Assembly (NCBI GenBank): GCA_025462865.1
Contig: JAOAPI010000087.1
Coordinates: 62,001-126,000, forward strand
Length of the DNA stretch: 64,000 nucleotides
Reading direction: 5' to 3'
From: Candidatus Sulfotelmatobacter sp.
Lineage (GTDB): Bacteria > Acidobacteriota > Terriglobia > Terriglobales > Acidobacteriaceae
The translations under genes and the position numbers were made by a program. The notes under the pieces were generated by a model, which ran no database searches, was not told the DNA's origin, and saw nothing but the letters and a program-made list of their open reading frames with translations. Below are positions 7,494-16,809 of the stretch, piece after piece (the first letter of the stretch is position 1; the number at the start of each line of letters is the position of its first letter).

Positions 7494-8984
7494 TTACACC
7501 ACCGGCTTCCAACGCAGAACAGGTTTCCTCGCGGCGGCGGTCTCGTCGAGCCGTGACACCCGTGTGGAGTGCGGGGCATCGAGCACCGTCTGCGGATCTT
7601 CTTGCACTTCGTCCGCAATCGCCTTCATGGCTTCAACGAACAAATCCATCTCTTCCTTGGACTCGCTTTCGGTTGGCTCGATCATCAGCGCGCCCGGCAC
7701 GATCAAGGGAAACGCCGTTGTATAAGGATGGAAGCCGTAGTCGATCAGGCGCTTGGCAATGTCCATGGTACGAACGCCCTTTTTCGCCTGCAACTTGTCG
7801 CTGAAAACAACTTCGTGCATGGTCGGAGTCGAGTAGGGCAAATCATACGTGCCCTCGAGACCCTTGCGGATGTAGTTGGCATTCAAGACTGCGTCTTCGG
7901 TGGTTTGCCGCAGACCGTCCGGCCCATTCGCTTGAATGTAGGCGAGCGCGCGGACAAACATTCCGAAGTTGCCGTAGAACGCACGAACCCGCCCTACCGA
8001 CTGCGGCCGATTGTATTCGAAACCAAGAGTGCCGTCGGACTTGGCAGTCAAAACCGGAGTCGGCAAGAACGGTTCGAGTTTCTTCTTGATTGCCACGGGG
8101 CCCGATCCCGGGCCGCCGCCGCCGTGCGGCGTGGAAAAAGTCTTGTGCAGATTTAGGTGCATCACATCGACCCCGAAATCGCCGGGGCGCACTTTTCCCA
8201 CCAGCGCATTCATGTTTGCACCATCCATGTAAAGCAATCCGCCCTTGGCGTGCAGGATGTCGGCAATCTTATGAATCTGCTGCTCGAACACTCCCAGGGT
8301 GTTGGGATTCGTCAGCATGAGCGCGGCGACATCCTCATTCATCTGCGCTTCGAGCGCGGCAATATCCACCATGCCGCGCGAGTCTGACTTCAAATTTTCC
8401 ACGGCATAGTCGACCATGGCCGCTGTTGCCGGGTTGGTTCCGTGGGCTGAGTCTGGAATCAGAATTTTCTTGCGAGGACGGCCTTGCGCATGGTGATAAG
8501 CGCGGACCATCAGCAGGCCTGTCATCTCGCCGTGGGCGCCGGCAGCTGGCTGCAGCGTAATCGCATCCATACCGGTGATGTCGATCAGGCACTCGCTCAA
8601 CGTTTTCAAAATTTGGAGAGCACCTTGCGAAATTTTCTCCGGCTGGTAGGGGTGCCCGTTGGCAAGGCCCTCGACCCGTGCGACCGATTCGTTCACTCTC
8701 GGGTTGTATTTCATCGTGCAAGACCCTAGCGGATACATGCCAAGGTCGATGGCATAATTCCACGTGGAGAGGCGCGTGAAGTGGCGAATGATTTCGATCT
8801 CGCTGACTTCGGGCATGTTGCCGAGATCATTTCTTTCCGATGCACCTAGGAGTTTTGCCGCATCTACTTCCGGCACATCGAGCGGCGGCAACTTCCAGGC
8901 GGCTTTGCCAGCCGAGGATTTTTCGAAGATCAATCCTTCGTTCTGGTTGACGTGAAGTGTCGCTTTGCGAGGAGTATGCTTCAT
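7494..8984 (-). CDS. gcvPB: Glycine dehydrogenase (decarboxylating) subunit 2
   Basis: The C-terminal, PLP-binding half of the split P-protein of the glycine cleavage system, 496 residues. The PLP lysine is Lys281 in [18 protein letters not shown]. Other landmarks are CTMKYNPR near residue 90 and [16 protein letters not shown]. With subunit 1 it decarboxylates glycine and passes the aminomethyl group to the lipoyl arm of GcvH. The ATG overlaps the gcvPA stop by 4 bases (ATGA), implying translational coupling. It is the last gene of the gcvT-gcvH-gcvPA-gcvPB run. No lipoamide dehydrogenase (L-protein) gene is in the window. Confidence 0.96.
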   Translation of the reverse strand: MKHTPRKATLHVNQNEGLIFEKSSAGKAAWKLPPLDVPEVDAAKLLGASERNDLGNMPEVSEIEIIRHFTRLSTWNYAIDLGMYPLGSCTMKYNPRVNESVARVEGLANGHPYQPEKISQGALQILKTLSECLIDITGMDAITLQPAAGAHGEMTGLLMVRAYHHAQGRPRKKILIPDSAHGTNPATAAMVDYAVENLKSDSRGMVDIAALEAQMNEDVAALMLTNPNTLGVFEQQIHKIADILHAKGGLLYMDGANMNALVGKVRPGDFGVDVMHLNLHKTFSTPHGGGGPGSGPVAIKKKLEPFLPTPVLTAKSDGTLGFEYNRPQSVGRVRAFYGNFGMFVRALAYIQANGPDGLRQTTEDAVLNANYIRKGLEGTYDLPYSTPTMHEVVFSDKLQAKKGVRTMDIAKRLIDYGFHPYTTAFPLIVPGALMIEPTESESKEEMDLFVEAMKAIADEVQEDPQTVLDAPHSTRVSRLDETAAARKPVLRWKPVV

Positions 8985-10360
8985 CGCGCCACCTCTTCCA
9001 CCGATTCTTCTTTTGCGGATCGCAGCGAACCTTCGCGTTCAGCTGCCGACTTAACAGCTGAGTCGATGCCAGTCCGGGTTGTGAGCTCCGTGCAGCACCA
9101 CAACGCCGCATTCCCCAGCTCAGGATAAAACTTCTTCAGCGGCAATCCGCCGACAATCTTGTGTTCCAGCAGCCTGTCATTGATAGCCTGCGGATCTTCT
9201 TTAGTTTGGACAACGAATTCGTTAAACCTTGGCGCACCGGCAAACAGGAGTTTGCCTTGCTTCGCAAACTCTCCGGCCGCGTAGGCCGTCTTCGCCAGGT
9301 TTTGCTTTGCCAGTTCCTTTAGTCCAATCTTGCCGTATACGGTCATGAAGATGTTGACCATCAGGGCGACCAGAGCCTGGTTGGTGCAAATGTTCGACGT
9401 CGCTTTCTCGCGGCGAATATGCTGCTCGCGGGTAGCCAGTGTAAGCACGAACCCGCGGCGGCCTTGCTTGTCGACGGTCTGACCGACCAACCGTCCCGGC
9501 ATCTGCCGTACGTATTTCTCCCGTGTCGCGATCACGCCGCAGTACGGCCCACCGAATCCCAGGGGGACACCGAACGACTGCGCTTCCATGGCGATGACGT
9601 CCGCTTCGCGTGGCGGTTCGACGATTCCCAGCGAGACAGCTTCAGCAATCGACACCACCAGCATTGCGCCGTTCTTATGAGCGATTTCGGCAATGGCAGC
9701 CACGTCTTCAATTGTCCCAAAGAAATTTGGGGACTGGATCAGCACGCACGCCGTTTCCGGTGTAATCGATTTTTCCAGTTCCTTCAGATTGACTCGGCCA
9801 TCATCTCCGAAGCCTGAGACGGAGAGCGGCATTCCCTGATGGGTTGCGTAAGTCGCCAGAACCTCGCGATATTCCGGATGCAAACTGCGCGCGACAATCA
9901 CCGAGCGACGGCCGGTGAGCCGCACGGCCATCATTACGGCTTCGGCTGCCGCCGTCGAACCGTCGTACATGGAAGCGTTCGCTACTTCCATAGCGGTCAA
10001 CTCGCAGATCATCGTTTGAAATTCGAAAATAGATTGCAACGTGCCTTGGGAGATCTCAGCCTGGTAGGGCGTGTATGCCGTGAGGAACTCGCCACGTGAG
10101 ATGAGAGAATCAATAATGACGGGCCGGTAATGAGCGTAGGCGCCTGCACCGAGGAAACTGGTATAACCCTCACCATTTTCCCGCGAGCGTTGCCGGAAAT
10201 AGTCCACGATCTCCGATTCCGCCATCTGGCGCGGCACTTTGAGATCGCGGTTCAGCCGGTACTCCGCCGGAATTGGCGCGAACAATTCATCGACCGTACG
10301 CAGGCCAATGGCCTTCAGCATGGCTTCGCGGTCGGCAGGGGACTTCGGTAAATAGCGCAT
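8981..10360 (-). CDS. gcvPA: Glycine dehydrogenase (decarboxylating) subunit 1
   Basis: The N-terminal half of the two-subunit P-protein, 459 residues. Typical blocks are [14 protein letters not shown] at the start, [18 protein letters not shown], the [22 protein letters not shown] segment, the [14 protein letters not shown] motif, and [18 protein letters not shown]-like sequence in the second half. It forms a heterotetramer with GcvPB, contributing to the active site. The split alpha/beta architecture is usual in Acidobacteria, Firmicutes and Archaea, unlike the fused GcvP of E. coli. It overlaps gcvPB by 4 bases. Confidence 0.96.
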   Translation of the reverse strand: MRYLPKSPADREAMLKAIGLRTVDELFAPIPAEYRLNRDLKVPRQMAESEIVDYFRQRSRENGEGYTSFLGAGAYAHYRPVIIDSLISRGEFLTAYTPYQAEISQGTLQSIFEFQTMICELTAMEVANASMYDGSTAAAEAVMMAVRLTGRRSVIVARSLHPEYREVLATYATHQGMPLSVSGFGDDGRVNLKELEKSITPETACVLIQSPNFFGTIEDVAAIAEIAHKNGAMLVVSIAEAVSLGIVEPPREADVIAMEAQSFGVPLGFGGPYCGVIATREKYVRQMPGRLVGQTVDKQGRRGFVLTLATREQHIRREKATSNICTNQALVALMVNIFMTVYGKIGLKELAKQNLAKTAYAAGEFAKQGKLLFAGAPRFNEFVVQTKEDPQAINDRLLEHKIVGGLPLKKFYPELGNAALWCCTELTTRTGIDSAVKSAAEREGSLRSAKEESVEEVAR

Positions 10361-10482
10361 AGGAAGTTGATTAGATGTAACTCGAGGTCAGTTCGATTGT
10401 GGAGCCCGTCCACGCGCCGATTTTCAATGCGGAGCAAAAGATTGTTTCATTCGGCGATTGGCAGTTAGCAATTGACAATTCT

Positions 10483-10872
10483 TCAGTGTCCGCCTTCTTC
10501 GGTCACATACTTCTCATAATCCGCAGCAGAGAGCAGCGCGTCCAATTCTTTCGGGTTCTTCAGCGTAATCTTCATCATCCAGGAGCCATGCGCATCCTTA
10601 TTCACCGACTCGGGCGACGTGACAAGATTTTCGTTCACTGCGGTCACGGTCCCGGATGCAGGGGAATAGAGGTCGGATACAGCTTTCACCGATTCGACCG
10701 TCCCGAACGACTTGCCGGCCGCAAGTTCTGCGCCCACCTTGGGCAGTTCGACGAATACGATGTCGCCCAGCTCTTCCTGAGCGTGGTCGGTGATGCCAAC
10801 GGCGCCGGTCGATCCGCTCGCCTGAATCCATTCATGCTGCTTCGTATATTTGCGATCTGTTGGATAGGCCAT
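10483..10872 (-). CDS. gcvH: Glycine cleavage system H protein
   Basis: A 129-residue lipoyl carrier protein. The lipoylation site Lys63 is in the standard FGTVESVKAVSDLYSP motif. The family start (KYTKQHEWIQ) and GITDHAQEELGDIVFVELP are also present. It shuttles the aminomethyl intermediate from GcvP to GcvT and the dihydrolipoyl arm to the L-protein. The ATG is at 10872. About 120 bp separate it from gcvPA downstream, and a half-palindrome (10888-10920) sits between it and gcvT. Confidence 0.96.
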   Translation of the reverse strand: MAYPTDRKYTKQHEWIQASGSTGAVGITDHAQEELGDIVFVELPKVGAELAAGKSFGTVESVKAVSDLYSPASGTVTAVNENLVTSPESVNKDAHGSWMMKITLKNPKELDALLSAADYEKYVTEEGGH

Positions 10873-10887
10873 GATGAATTTCAGCTT

Positions 10888-10920
10888 CCCTTCGTGTAAC
10901 TTCGTGCCCTTCGTTATTAA
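10888..10920. repeat. Solo half-palindrome D between gcvT and gcvH
   Basis: The sequence CCCTTCGTGTAACTTCGTGC followed by CCTTCGTTATTAA closely resembles the right arm of elements A and B. It has no matching left arm nearby. It abuts and includes the gcvT stop codon region (10917-10919), repeating the placement of element A at a gene's 3' end. This suggests a degraded copy of the same element. Confidence 0.6.
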
Positions 10921-12119
10921 GTTTTCTTCGGCCGCTTATAAAAGGGCGTGGGAACTACCTGCGCGGCTACTCCTTGCCCCCGAATCTCGACCTTCACCGC
11001 CGTTCCCACCGCACCTAACTCCGGCGGCACATAAGCCAGAGCGATATTCTTCTTCAAGAAAGGTGCAGGCGAGCCACTGGTGACGTATCCAATCTCACGG
11101 CCGCCATCATCCAGCACCTTGTATCCATCGCGAGCGATGCCGCGCTCAACCATTTCCAGACCTACCAACGTTCGCTTTAGGCCCCCGGCCTTCGCCTTCT
11201 CCAGCGCGGCACGGCCGATGAACTCCGGCTTTTCCATTTTACAGAACCGATCGAGGCCGGCTTCCCAAACATTTATCGTATCGGAAATCTCGTGTCCGTA
11301 GAGGGGGAGCTTACCTTCAAGGCGCAGAGTGTTGCGGGCGCCCAAGCCGCAGGGAACGATGCCGAACTCTTTGCCGGCACTTAGAACTTCATTCCAAACT
11401 CGCGCGCTCGTGTTTTCATCCGAAGGAACGTAGATCTCGAATCCATCTTCGGCAGTGTAGCCGGTGCGCGCAATCAGAATATTTTTCAGTCCGCAGACCG
11501 TTCCGTGCGTGACCCAGTAGAACTTTACCGCGCTCAAATCCGCGTCCGTCAGCTTCTGGAGAACGTTCACGCCTTTCGGGCCCTGGATGGCGATTTGCGT
11601 GAAGTCATCGGAAAGATTCTCCACCGCGCAATCAAATTGCCGTGTGTTGTCGCGCACCCAATTGAAATCCTTTTCGCGCGTCCCCGCATTGATTACCAGC
11701 AGATATTCGTCTTCGCCCAGCCGGTGGACGATCACATCGTCGACAAATGTTCCCTGAGGATAGAGCAGCGCGGAATATTGCGCTTGTCCCACCGCCAGCC
11801 GCGAAGCGTCATTCATCGAAATGTGCTGCACGGCGGCAAGCGCCTGTAGTCCGGCTAGGCGAATGTCGCCCATGTGGCTGACATCGAAAATGCCCACGCC
11901 CGTGCGCACGGCCATGTGCTCATTGATAATTCCGCCACCGATCGATGCAGGGTACTCAACCGGCATATCCCAACCATTGAAGTCGACCATCTTGGCGCCC
12001 ATCTGGCGATGGACGGCGTTTAGCGCAGTCTTGCGGACGGGAGCAAGGGCGCTGGCTGGGGTCGATTCCACAGAAGACAAAATCTGAACCTCTATCCGAG
12101 GAAAGTATTGATCTGCCAA
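10917..12119 (-). CDS. gcvT: Aminomethyltransferase (glycine cleavage T protein)
   Basis: A tetrahydrofolate-dependent aminomethyltransferase. The family blocks are MGAKMVDFNGWDMPVEY, GIFDVSHMGDI, YTAEDGFEIYVP, GLGARNTLRLEGKLPLYGHE and IGYVTSGSPAPFLKKNIALAYV. The start is uncertain. The longest frame begins with TTG at 12119, without a good ribosome binding site, and adds about 25 residues before the conserved KTALNAVHRQMG. A GTG at 12071 is an alternative. It is the first gene of the gcv run, only 71 bp downstream of ftsI, leaving no room for a glycine riboswitch. Confidence 0.95.
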   Translation of the reverse strand: MADQYFPRIEVQILSSVESTPASALAPVRKTALNAVHRQMGAKMVDFNGWDMPVEYPASIGGGIINEHMAVRTGVGIFDVSHMGDIRLAGLQALAAVQHISMNDASRLAVGQAQYSALLYPQGTFVDDVIVHRLGEDEYLLVINAGTREKDFNWVRDNTRQFDCAVENLSDDFTQIAIQGPKGVNVLQKLTDADLSAVKFYWVTHGTVCGLKNILIARTGYTAEDGFEIYVPSDENTSARVWNEVLSAGKEFGIVPCGLGARNTLRLEGKLPLYGHEISDTINVWEAGLDRFCKMEKPEFIGRAALEKAKAGGLKRTLVGLEMVERGIARDGYKVLDDGGREIGYVTSGSPAPFLKKNIALAYVPPELGAVGTAVKVEIRGQGVAAQVVPTPFYKRPKKT

Positions 12120-12190
12120 GAACGGCGTGACTGTTTACCGTAACACGCGGTTTTTCGGGCGGTCAAACTGAGGAAGAATGAAGAGGGTTC

Positions 12191-14389
12191 TTAACGTCCG
12201 AACTGCACCATCACGTGCGCACCGGCAGCAACGTGCGTTCCCGCGGGAGGGGATTGTTGACGCGCCAGTCCGCTGCCTACAGCCTCGATATCCAAGCCGG
12301 CATCTTGAGCAGCTTCCACGGCTCCGCGCACAGTCTTGCCGACGAACGACGGCACTTCAATGCCGCCTTGCTCAACGTCCAGCACGACGGTGCCGGTTGT
12401 CGGAGCTTTTGTTTGCATCCAAGTGGCATCCGGGTTATCCGGCTTCGGCTGATCTGACCGATTTGCCATGCTTGCCGCCGGTTCGCTTTGTCGCATCGAC
12501 GCCTGGACTACATTTCCGTCGCCGCTGGCAGTCCTGGGAGAGAGTGTCCGCGCCACATGGTCTTTTCCCGGTGACTGCGGCAAGTCTGCATTTACTTCCG
12601 CCGTTTCCAGCGGTTCACCGGGATGATCCGGAGTTCCTTCTTCTAAATCTTTATCCTGAGTTTTTGCTTGTGCCAGTAGCAATTGATGTTGCGGCGAGAG
12701 GGGCAGATCGTGCGGCGTGTGGAGATATTCGAGCACTTGCTGCGCCACGCGTCGAAATACCGGTGCCGAGACTTGGCCGCCCTGATGCAGACCGACAGCC
12801 GAATCCAGAATCACAGCAACAACAATCTGGGGATTATTCAGGGGCGCGAATCCCGCAAAGGATCCGATGTACTTCGTCTTCGAATACGCTCCCGTTGCCG
12901 GGTCGACCTTCTGCGCAGTTCCGGTTTTTCCCGCCGACGTGTAGCCCTCCAGAATTGCCTTGCGTCCCGTGCCCTCGAGCACAACTTTCTGCATCATCGC
13001 CCGCATTTCGGCCGCCGTATAACTTGAAATCACACGACGCGACGGCCCGGGATGAAACGCCACCGTCTTCGGCGTGCCCTGTGGCTCAACTTTGCCGGTA
13101 AGAATGCGAGGCGCGACCCAGACTCCATCGTTGGCAAACGTCGAGATGAGCGCGGAGAGCTGCAGCGGCGAAATTCCGATTTCCTGGCCCATGGAAATCG
13201 CAGCGATTGAAACTTTCGACCAGCGGCTCACTGGCTTCGTCAGGCCGCGCGTCTCGCCGGGTAACTCAATTCCGGTCGGTTGTCCGAATCCGTACGCACG
13301 AATGTATTTGTAGAAGCGGTCTTCGCCCAGGCGCAACGCGATCTTGATCGCACCCACGTCGCTCGACTCCGCCAACACTCCCCATACCGGCAGTAAGCCG
13401 TGAGGCTTCGAGTCGCGGATGCGCATGCCGTTGTAGACGATGGATCCCATCTGACAGTCGAATACTTCGTTTGGATTCGTTAATTTCTCTTCGAGCGCAG
13501 CCGAAATCGTCACCAGCTTGAAAGTCGATCCCGGCTCGTACACATAGCTGACAGCGCGGTTGGTGAGCGCCGCGGGCGTAACCTGCTTACGAAGATTCGG
13601 ATTGAACGTGGGCCGGTTGGCCAGCGCCAGAATTTCTCCGGTGTGCGGATTCTCAACGATCACAGTCCCGGCGATTGCCTGCGTATCATGTATCGCCTGA
13701 TCCAGTTCCTTCTCGGCGATGTATTGAATGTTCTTGTCGATCGTCAGGACCACATTCTCGCCGGGCTCCGGCTGCTTCTCGACATCAGAGAACCACTGGC
13801 GACGGGCATCTACCGAGATGAACATTTTCCCGGCACGGCCGCGTAGTTCATCGTCGAAAACATGTTCGATGCCGCTCTGCCCGGAATCCTCCATTCCCAC
13901 AGTGCCAACAACCTGGGCCGCCAGATCGCGCGCGGGATAAAAGCGCTTTGGTTCTTTTTGGAAGTGGATGCCTTGCAGATTCAGCGATTTGATGCGCTCA
14001 ATAGTTTCGTCATCGGCCTTGCGCGCCATCCAGCAGAACGTCTTGTGATTCCTGCAGTCGGCCAGCACTACATTGCGATCATCGCCGGTGATTCGGGTGA
14101 TCAGTGATACCGCAGTAGGCAGATCCTTTACTTCCGACGGTACTGCGAATGCCGAATCCACAAGGACGGACATCGCAAGTTCTTTTCCAGCCCGGTCGTA
14201 AATGACGCCGCGCTTGGGGGAAAGTGGAATCTCGCGCTGTTGCTGGTGTTCCGCCTGCTTAACGAATCCGCCGTAATGGAAGACTTGCAGATAAACCAGG
14301 CGGCCGCAAATGGCCACGCACCAGAACAGGAGCATTCCGCCAAGAAGGTATACGCGAGAGTTCTTGCCGGGGCTGGAGTTAGTAGCCAT
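12191..14389 (-). CDS. ftsI: Cell-division transpeptidase FtsI (class B PBP) with C-terminal PASTA domain
   Basis: A 732-residue septal peptidoglycan transpeptidase. The order is a cytoplasmic tail, one membrane anchor (VYLLGGMLLFWCVAICG, about 13-30), a PBP dimerisation domain (RGVIYDRAGKELA) and the transpeptidase domain. The nucleophile motif is STFK in YEPGSTFKLVTI, and the third motif is KTGT in TSAGKTGTAQ. The second motif reads SSD (AESSDVGAIK) rather than the usual SxN. A Pro/Asp-rich linker leads to one PASTA domain (VPSFVGKTVRGAVEAAQDAG). It follows ftsL in the division cluster, separated by a 230-bp spacer holding repeats. Confidence 0.95.
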   Translation of the reverse strand: MATNSSPGKNSRVYLLGGMLLFWCVAICGRLVYLQVFHYGGFVKQAEHQQQREIPLSPKRGVIYDRAGKELAMSVLVDSAFAVPSEVKDLPTAVSLITRITGDDRNVVLADCRNHKTFCWMARKADDETIERIKSLNLQGIHFQKEPKRFYPARDLAAQVVGTVGMEDSGQSGIEHVFDDELRGRAGKMFISVDARRQWFSDVEKQPEPGENVVLTIDKNIQYIAEKELDQAIHDTQAIAGTVIVENPHTGEILALANRPTFNPNLRKQVTPAALTNRAVSYVYEPGSTFKLVTISAALEEKLTNPNEVFDCQMGSIVYNGMRIRDSKPHGLLPVWGVLAESSDVGAIKIALRLGEDRFYKYIRAYGFGQPTGIELPGETRGLTKPVSRWSKVSIAAISMGQEIGISPLQLSALISTFANDGVWVAPRILTGKVEPQGTPKTVAFHPGPSRRVISSYTAAEMRAMMQKVVLEGTGRKAILEGYTSAGKTGTAQKVDPATGAYSKTKYIGSFAGFAPLNNPQIVVAVILDSAVGLHQGGQVSAPVFRRVAQQVLEYLHTPHDLPLSPQHQLLLAQAKTQDKDLEEGTPDHPGEPLETAEVNADLPQSPGKDHVARTLSPRTASGDGNVVQASMRQSEPAASMANRSDQPKPDNPDATWMQTKAPTTGTVVLDVEQGGIEVPSFVGKTVRGAVEAAQDAGLDIEAVGSGLARQQSPPAGTHVAAGAHVMVQFGR

Positions 14390-14403
14390 GACAATTCCGA
14401 CCG

Positions 14404-14505
14404 TTTGTCATTCCGACGATACGCGAAGCGTAGAGGAGGAACCTGCTTTCTGCTGACGCAAGCAAACAGCAGGTTCTTCGTCGCACTTGCTCCTCGGAAC
14501 GACAA
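14404..14505. repeat. Palindromic intergenic repeat (TTGTCATTCCGA family)
   Basis: The left end reads TTTGTCATTCCGACG, and the right end CTCCTCGGAACGACAA is its approximate inverted complement. Inside, GGAACCTGCTTTCTGCT faces ACAGCAGGTTCTTCG. The whole is an imperfect inverted repeat of about 100 bp, in the spacer between ftsL and ftsI. The motif resembles REP/MITE-like elements that I associate with acidobacterial intergenic DNA. It probably is non-autonomous and may form a hairpin in the ftsL-ftsI transcript. Confidence 0.65.
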
Positions 14506-14538
14506 TTCTTGGGATTCAACTTCACCTCAGACAAACAT

Positions 14539-14558
14539 GGCGGCCTGCACAGGCCGCC
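14539..14558. other. Perfect 9-bp GC-rich hairpin in ftsL-ftsI spacer
   Basis: GGCGGCCTG, a 2-base loop CA, then CAGGCCGCC form a perfect inverted repeat. On the minus strand it follows ftsL and precedes ftsI. The bases after it on that strand are only moderately T-rich (ATGTTTGTC), so it would be a weak terminator or attenuator rather than a strong one. Confidence 0.5.
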
Positions 14559-14619
14559 ACCGAAATTTAGACGAGCTTTGCTGGACGGCCGGATCGAATA
14601 TCCGGTCCCGAAATAATCT

Positions 14620-15084
14620 CTACTGACCTGCCAGCACTATGAGCGGCTCCGCACTCGCCATCACCGGAGCGTTGGCGTCCGTTGACGCACTGTCCATGCG
14701 AATCACCTGCCCTGGTTCCGGCGGCACCAGCCCCAGGCGCCGAGCCATTACATCAATCCGTTCCGGATCGCGTAACGAGGCATCTTCGAGCCGCAACGCA
14801 CGGTTCATCTCCGTCAGGTTGTTGAGTTCGCGTTTTGCGGACTCAATCTGATAGCCATATTCAATAGCCCGGAAGTGCTGCCAGGCATAGGTGAACACCA
14901 GCAGGAACAGGCAAGCCAGCGCCGTGCCAAATTGTTTCATCTCTCGATTTCTCCCAGGATCTTCCACTTTTACCAGCCGTGAGTTATCGATCGCTTTAGC
15001 GAAATAAATCTCCGGCGTTCCAGTGAAAAATGTATTTCGCCGAACCGGGATTGCGCTGTTCATTGTCGCCGCTGCTGCTGCCAT
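14620..15084 (-). CDS. ftsL: Cell-division protein FtsL
   Basis: A 154-residue bitopic protein. It has a basic cytoplasmic N-terminus, a membrane segment at about residues 50-68 (KQFGTALACLFLLVFTYAW), then a heptad-like coil (QIESAKRELNNLTEMNRALRLEDASLRDPERI). The motif MARRLGLVPPEPGQVI is typical of FtsL/DivIC-family proteins of the FtsQBL divisome complex. Position between rsmH and ftsI supports the name. Its ATG follows immediately on the stop codon of the small ORF at 15085. Confidence 0.88.
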   Translation of the reverse strand: MAAAAATMNSAIPVRRNTFFTGTPEIYFAKAIDNSRLVKVEDPGRNREMKQFGTALACLFLLVFTYAWQHFRAIEYGYQIESAKRELNNLTEMNRALRLEDASLRDPERIDVMARRLGLVPPEPGQVIRMDSASTDANAPVMASAEPLIVLAGQ

Positions 15085-15261
15085 TTATGCCGCTCCTGCG
15101 TAAACCGGTTCACTGTGCATCTGCGGAACCTGCAGCCCGAACGACCGCAACAGTTCCATTTCATGGACGATTTGTTTCTGGAACGCGCCTCGTTCGGCTC
15201 GCTCCACCGTCGCCATTAGATCGTTGATCAATGTTCCTGTGTACATTGTTCCTGTGTACAT
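15085..15261 (-). CDS. Small ORF of the division cluster (58 aa), unrecognised
   Basis: Reading from ATG 15261 to TAA 15087-15085 gives MYTGTMYTGT, LINDLMATVERAERGAF, QKQIVHEMELLRSFGLQ and VPQMHSEPVYAGAA. The stop abuts the ftsL ATG exactly (TAAATG), the typical arrangement of coupled genes, and rsmH ends 136 bp upstream. The first ten residues are a 5-residue repeat made by a tandem 15-bp duplication (ATGTACACAGGAACA twice), so the start codon itself is duplicated (15261 or 15246). A GAGG lies upstream. The protein looks helical and cytoplasmic. I cannot assign a function. Confidence 0.5.
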   Translation of the reverse strand: MYTGTMYTGTLINDLMATVERAERGAFQKQIVHEMELLRSFGLQVPQMHSEPVYAGAA

Positions 15262-15397
15262 TTCCCAACCTCAAATTGGATTCCTACCACGGAACCCTTA
15301 ACACTCGCGGATCTTTAGTCCTGTCCGCTGTCTTCAGAACCTGAACGCCCGGCACGCCATTACAGCTGTGCCGGGGACTCCGGCAGGTTTTCCGGAA

Positions 15398-16369
15398 TCA
15401 AACTCTTTCCGCCGCCCGCATCTTCGCGCTGCGTGCCCGCGGATTGCGATCTTGCTCTTCTTCCGATGCTGTCACCGGTTTCTTGGTCAACACCCGGTAG
15501 TACTTGTCCTTAATTCCGCCTTCGCGGAAGGCATCCTTTACGATGCGATCTTCCAGCGAGTGAAAACTGATTACCACCACGCGTCCTCCTGGCTTCAAAA
15601 TCCGTGGCGCCGCTTCCAGCAGGGCCTTCAGATCGTCCAGTTCGCGGTTTACGAAGATTCGAAGAGCTTGAAAAGTTCTGGTCGCCGGATGAATTCGCCT
15701 TTGCTCAGAATTCATTGGCCGGGCCGCGGCTGATATGATCTCCGCTAAATGTGACGTAGATCGTATCGGCCGCGACCGGCAAATGGCTCTGGCGATTCTC
15801 CGCGACCTCCTTTCCTCTCCGAATTCGTAAATCACATCGGCAAGCTCGCGCTCGTCGAGGTGGTTTACCACTTGTTCGGCGGTACGCTCCGACCGCGGGT
15901 CCATCCGCATGTCGAGCGGTCCATCCGCCTGAAAACTGAATCCGCGCGTCGCATCGAAAAGCTGCAGGCTGCTCACTCCGATGTCGGCTAGAATGCCGTC
16001 GACAGTCGCTGGTCGTCGCTCGTTCGCAATTTCTGCGAAGGAGCGATGCAGCAGCGTAATCATCGGCCAGTCTGCCGATTGGTTTTCGGGTTGGCCAACC
16101 ACCAACGACGAACGACCACTGACTAGCCTTTCTCGCGCGATTTCGAGCGCCGCTGGATCTTTATCGAGCCCAATCAAATGTCCCGGTGCGCCGAGGCGTT
16201 TTGCGATTTCGTAACTGTGTCCGCCCAAGCCCACCGTGGCGTCGATATAGGTCCCGCCACGCCGCACGTTTAAAAAGTCGATCGCTTCTTTTAAAAGAAC
16301 CGGAACATGGCTCGCTTCCCTTCCACCATGCCCAACCCCCTGAGGGGTGTCTGTTGAACCCTCGCCCAC
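15398..16369 (-). CDS. rsmH: 16S rRNA (cytosine(1402)-N(4))-methyltransferase
   Basis: A 323-residue SAM-dependent RsmH (MraW). Family blocks are HVPVLLKEAIDFL, the SAM-binding YIDATVGLGGHSYEI, DKDPAALEIA, DGILADIGVSSLQLFDATRGFSF, DMRMDPR and the late GGRVVVISFHSLEDRIVK. It methylates C1402 in the 16S rRNA P-site. The GTG start at 16369 shares one base with the mraZ stop (TAGTG), so the two are translationally coupled. This is the standard mraZ-rsmH beginning of the division/cell-wall cluster. Confidence 0.96.
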   Translation of the reverse strand: MGEGSTDTPQGVGHGGREASHVPVLLKEAIDFLNVRRGGTYIDATVGLGGHSYEIAKRLGAPGHLIGLDKDPAALEIARERLVSGRSSLVVGQPENQSADWPMITLLHRSFAEIANERRPATVDGILADIGVSSLQLFDATRGFSFQADGPLDMRMDPRSERTAEQVVNHLDERELADVIYEFGEERRSRRIARAICRSRPIRSTSHLAEIISAAARPMNSEQRRIHPATRTFQALRIFVNRELDDLKALLEAAPRILKPGGRVVVISFHSLEDRIVKDAFREGGIKDKYYRVLTKKPVTASEEEQDRNPRARSAKMRAAERV

Positions 16370-16809
16370 TAGATGCCCAATTCGTCGAGCGTCTTCTCAT
16401 CGTCAGGCGTGAACTTGTCTTCCTCGACCGACTTGCGGTACGAATCCAGGTTGCGCACGATCAAGTGCGTCAAGTTGCCGGTCACTGCAACTTCGCCTTT
16501 GATCTGCGCCGCTTCGCGCAGCAGTTGCGGCACCAGGAGCCGCCCCTGCCCGTCCATTTCGACCATCTGACCGTAGTAGTTCACGCGGTCCAAAAACTTC
16601 TTCTTCGTAGGATTGAAAGTGGAGAGCCCTGCCAGCTTCTGCTCGATGCGCTCCCACTCCTCGAAGGGATACACTTGAGCAACCTTGCCATCGAGACTTG
16701 TGATGTAGTATTGCTGTCCGTACTTTTCGTCGATCACCCGCTTGAATTCGGCAGGGATCTTGAGCCGTCCCTTTTCGTCGACGCGAGTTGGGTGATTTCC
16801 GCGAAACAT
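16369..16809 (-). CDS. mraZ: Division/cell-wall cluster transcriptional repressor MraZ
   Basis: A 146-residue protein with two SpoVT/AbrB-like MraZ repeats. The first has RGNHPTRVDEKGRLKIPAEFK and the second VEMDGQGRLLVPQLLRE. MraZ forms ring oligomers, binds 10-bp-periodic direct repeats in its own promoter and represses the dcw operon. Such a repeat is visible at 16970-16993 upstream of this gene. It is the first gene of the cluster. Confidence 0.95.
   Translation of the reverse strand: MFRGNHPTRVDEKGRLKIPAEFKRVIDEKYGQQYYITSLDGKVAQVYPFEEWERIEQKLAGLSTFNPTKKKFLDRVNYYGQMVEMDGQGRLLVPQLLREAAQIKGEVAVTGNLTHLIVRNLDSYRKSVEEDKFTPDDEKTLDELGI

Noticed and set aside
12120-12190. Possible glycine riboswitch ahead of gcvT
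   Set aside because: Only 71 bp separate ftsI and gcvT, too short for a glycine aptamer. No aptamer-like stem pattern was seen.
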